Shown here: in pieces, positions 61,961 to 64,000 of the stretch
How the letters are laid out: each line of letters starts with the position of its first letter
Position numbering within the stretch: position 1 is the stretch's first letter
Assembly (NCBI GenBank): GCA_963713445.1
Contig: CAVQMB010000006.1
Span: forward strand, 1-64,000
Length of the DNA: 64,000 nt
Direction of reading: 5' to 3'
Origin: CAVQMB01 sp963713445
GTDB taxonomy: Bacteria > Pseudomonadota > Gammaproteobacteria > Competibacterales > Competibacteraceae
Notes under the pieces: model-generated
The model's input: only the letters and a program-made list of their open reading frames with translations
Database searches by the model: none
Told to the model about the DNA's origin: nothing
Translations under genes and position numbers: made by a program

Positions 61961-61998
61961 AATAGAACTATTTGTTTATATTAGTTCCTATAAGAACA
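61961..61998 (-). promoter_or_regulatory. AT-rich promoter with inverted repeats for the RES/Xre pair
   Basis: AATAGAACTATT at 61961-61972 is an imperfect palindrome, and GTTC-CTATAA-GAAC at 61984-61997 is a second one. Both lie about 25-60 bases upstream of the antitoxin start in an AT-rich stretch. They are candidates for self-repression by the antitoxin. The promoter is not resolved. Confidence 0.5.
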
Positions 61999-62089
61999 TC
62001 ATGCAAGCTGCCCGGCACCCTGTTCCAATACACACACGGAGTCTGGTTTCAACGTCGCGCCCGCCCCAAAACGCCGCCGGCCCGGCGAC

Positions 62090-63571
62090 TCAGATGGTCT
62101 GCTCGATCAGCAGACGGACGATGCGGTTTTCCTTCATGTCGACCACCTCCATGGCGTAGCCGTCGCCTTCAACCCGCGCCCCCACCGTCGGCTTCTGGCC
62201 GACGGCTTTCTCCAGGTACAGCGCCTCGACGGACTTAAACGGCGGCTGGACCGGCTCGAACCCCCGGAAGTAGTTACGGAACTCATAGATCGGACAGTCG
62301 GCGGTCACCTCCCAGCGCTGCTTGCCGCGCCGGTGCACGAACACCCGGAACCGGTCCTCCTCATCGAACATCTCACCAACGATTTCTTCCAGGGCGTTCT
62401 CCATGGTCACCACCCCCACCACCCGCCCGGCCTTGCCGGCAACCACCGCCAGATGCTGCTTCTCGGCCTGCAGCCGCAACAGCAGATCGTCCACGTACAT
62501 GGTCGGTGCCACCATCACCGCCGGCAGCAGGCCGATGTCGCCGACCAGGGCGCGCCGGTCCTGCTCGGCCTGCAGCAGCATGTGCATGCTGACCACGCCG
62601 CGGATGACGTCGAGCTGTTCCTGAAACACCGGGATGCGAGTCACGCCCCCGGCCAGAAACAACCGCCGCAGTGCCGCCAGCGGCGCGTTATGCTCGATGG
62701 CCACGATCCGCGAGCGTGGGGTCATGATCTCGGACACCCGCTTCTTGCCGAAGCTGAACGTGCCGGACATCAGATGCTGCAGGCTGTCCTCGAGCTTGCC
62801 CTCGCGCGACAGCATGTCCATGGTCGCCTTCAGTTCCACGGCGGCGTCCAACTGCAAGCGCGCTCGCACCCGGGTATAGCGCATGCTCACCACCAGCACC
62901 CATTCCAGCAGCCAGATCAGCGGAAACACCACCGCCTGCAACACCAGCAGCGGCCGCGCCATGATGCAGGCAAAGCGCTCGGCGTGCTGCTGGGCGATGG
63001 TCTTCGGGAAAATCTCGCCGAACACCAGCACCAGCAGCGTCAACGCGGCGGTGGCATAGCCCAGTGCGGCACTACCGAACGCCATTGTGGTCCAGGCCGC
63101 CGCCAGCACCGAGGCGCCGATATTGACCAGATTGTTGCCCAGCAGAATGGTGATCAACATGCGGTTGGGGCGGCGCTTGAGGTGCTGCACTGCCGTGCTA
63201 CCGCGCACGCCCGCGTCGACCATGGCCGCCACCCGCGGCGCACTGAGCGAAACCAGGGCGATCTCGCTGCCGGAAAACACCGCCGAAGTTGCCAGAAACA
63301 ACAGCAACACGAAAAGTACCGGCCAGGTGTGGCTGAGCAGCCCGCCGGCATGGCCGGCACCGACCGCCTGGGCCCACACCACGCCACAACGGGACAGCAA
63401 CCCGCCCGCCACAACGACGCGCGTCACCCACCGGACACCGCCGGCACGCAAACCGATCATGGATGGATGGGCAAGGCGCGGCACCAAACCAACAGTCGGT
63501 GACACTATGGCCTGGAATTCACGGGCCTTGGCGAGAATGGCGCAGACGACTTCCGGGTTCGACTCCAGCAT
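62090..63571 (-). CDS. CNNM/HlyC-CorC family membrane protein
   Basis: A 493-residue protein with an N-terminal hydrophobic extension. The CNNM transmembrane domain follows (FSGSEIALVSLSAPRVAAMVDAG; LLGNNLVNIGASVLAA). A CBS pair comes next (MTPRSRIVAIEHNAPLAALRRLFL; VVAGKAGRVVGVVTMENALEEIVGEMFDEED), then a C-terminal CorC/HlyC domain. The group is linked to magnesium or cobalt export. AAGGGGG precedes the start at 63571; a later ATG (63460) is possible. Confidence 0.85.
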   Translation of the reverse strand: MLESNPEVVCAILAKAREFQAIVSPTVGLVPRLAHPSMIGLRAGGVRWVTRVVVAGGLLSRCGVVWAQAVGAGHAGGLLSHTWPVLFVLLLFLATSAVFSGSEIALVSLSAPRVAAMVDAGVRGSTAVQHLKRRPNRMLITILLGNNLVNIGASVLAAAWTTMAFGSAALGYATAALTLLVLVFGEIFPKTIAQQHAERFACIMARPLLVLQAVVFPLIWLLEWVLVVSMRYTRVRARLQLDAAVELKATMDMLSREGKLEDSLQHLMSGTFSFGKKRVSEIMTPRSRIVAIEHNAPLAALRRLFLAGGVTRIPVFQEQLDVIRGVVSMHMLLQAEQDRRALVGDIGLLPAVMVAPTMYVDDLLLRLQAEKQHLAVVAGKAGRVVGVVTMENALEEIVGEMFDEEDRFRVFVHRRGKQRWEVTADCPIYEFRNYFRGFEPVQPPFKSVEALYLEKAVGQKPTVGARVEGDGYAMEVVDMKENRIVRLLIEQTI

Positions 63572-64000
63572 GACGCCCCCTTGGCAACGTTCGAAAATTG
63601 CACACGCGGGGTCAGGTCTGCCATCGCAGCATAACTTTTGCTCGGAATCCCACTGTATACTCGGCTCGCCAGACGCTGGTGAAGCTTACCCCAAAGTGCT
63701 CAGCGACGTCGGTTTAGCGGTACTGACGAATTGGGGCGGCCAGTTATAGCCAAGCACTGAAACACCTGATGCTATATTTATAGACCTGTCCCCCTTCTTT
63801 AAAGTAAACGCTGCTTGTGCCGGGGATGATTGAATGCACTTCTCCATGGTCGCCTTGGCCCTAATGCGGCTGATAGCTATTTATTGCCGCCATCGAGTAC
63901 CTTTCCGATACCTTAGCAGGTTATTCCCGGCGCCACACGATTTATCAAGTCCTGACTTCCGCGCAGACAATGGTGTCAAATCTTGTATTGTTGCCTTCCA
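63572..64000. other. Gene-poor right edge with a possible partial ORF
   Basis: No recognised gene. An open plus-strand frame begins at ATG 63834 after GGGGA and runs to the edge (MHFSMVALALMRLIAIYC...), unrecognised. Imperfect inverted repeats GGGGTCAGGTCT (63608-63619) and AGACCTGTCCCC (63782-63793) bound about 160 bases and resemble the ends of REP-type elements used by TnpA-REP transposases. Confidence 0.35.
63608..63793. repeat. Imperfect inverted repeat pair of REP-like character
   Basis: GGGGTCAGGTCT (63608-63619) and AGACCTGTCCCC (63782-63793) are inverted with one mismatch. Motifs of the GGGTCAGGTCT/AGACCTGACCC type are typical of extragenic repeats associated with TnpA-REP transposases. 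No such transposase is in the window. Confidence 0.45.

Noticed and set aside
62333..63502. 389-codon plus-strand ORF opposite the CNNM-type gene
   Set aside because: His/Gln-rich antisense frame without motif or start signal.
1..64000. tRNA, rRNA, CRISPR array, prophage or insertion sequence
   Set aside because: No T-loop pattern in a cloverleaf context, no regular repeat-spacer series, and no phage structural or transposase gene was seen by eye. A covariance-model scan would be decisive for small RNAs.

Overview
The window is GC-rich bacterial chromosome, densely coded, and reads as a gammaproteobacterium. Supporting gene content: ilvI-ilvH-ilvC-pssA, rimI next to a family-4 uracil-DNA glycosylase, wrbA-DUF2069, thiopurine methyltransferase, a fused indolepyruvate ferredoxin oxidoreductase, a class I PHA synthase and a HiPIP. 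HiPIP, PHA and c-type cytochromes would suit a Chromatiales- or Salinisphaera-like lineage, but the sequence alone does not fix a genus. I recognised no tRNA, rRNA, CRISPR array, prophage or insertion sequence.

Layout. 1-3.1 kb: a type I restriction-modification locus on the minus strand. hsdM carries about eight single-base indels, hsdS runs off the left edge, and a four-helix-bundle (IVP) cassette bounded by inverted repeats sits between them. 3.1-6.7 kb: a LuxR-type regulator with a translationally coupled 33-codon ORF in front, a HiPIP behind a textbook FNR-box promoter, a small cytochrome c and a DUF1488 protein. 6.7-16.7 kb: an anion transporter, a quinone reductase, a GlxA/AraC regulator, a VRR-NUC nuclease, and a polyamine-type ABC importer joined to a nitrilase-family amidase and a ureohydrolase. 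16.7-31.3 kb: a patatin outer-membrane protein, DUF389, a ferritin-like protein, tatD, phaC, an MFS carrier, a beta-hydroxyacid dehydrogenase, a Nudix protein, an orphan ParA, guaC (two frameshifts), a CDF metal transporter and an RRM protein. 31.5-44 kb: indolepyruvate oxidoreductase, transporters, an MscS channel, a HAD hydrolase, tpm, an aspartic protease fused to an STN-like domain, rimI and udg. 44-51 kb: pssA, the ilv operon and proS, then a perfect palindrome carrying two DnaA-box consensus sequences. 51-55.4 kb: acylphosphatase, wrbA, DUF2069, gamma-glutamyltransferase and ferrochelatase. 55.4-60.8 kb: a urate-to-glyoxylate operon with its own GntR regulator. 60.8-62 kb: a RES/Xre toxin-antitoxin pair. 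62-64 kb: a CNNM/CorC-type membrane protein and a gene-poor right edge.

How genes work together. The purine block appears complete from urate to glyoxylate plus urea: PuuD, UraH, UraD, PuuE, allantoicase and AllA. It has tandem TGTATACA sites between the divergent uraH and gntR genes. The 11.0-16.7 kb block looks like import of a guanidino compound followed by amide hydrolysis and urea release; 4-guanidinobutyramide would fit, by inference. Frameshifts in hsdM and guaC leave the encoded proteins otherwise well conserved, so sequencing or assembly error and recent gene decay both remain possible.
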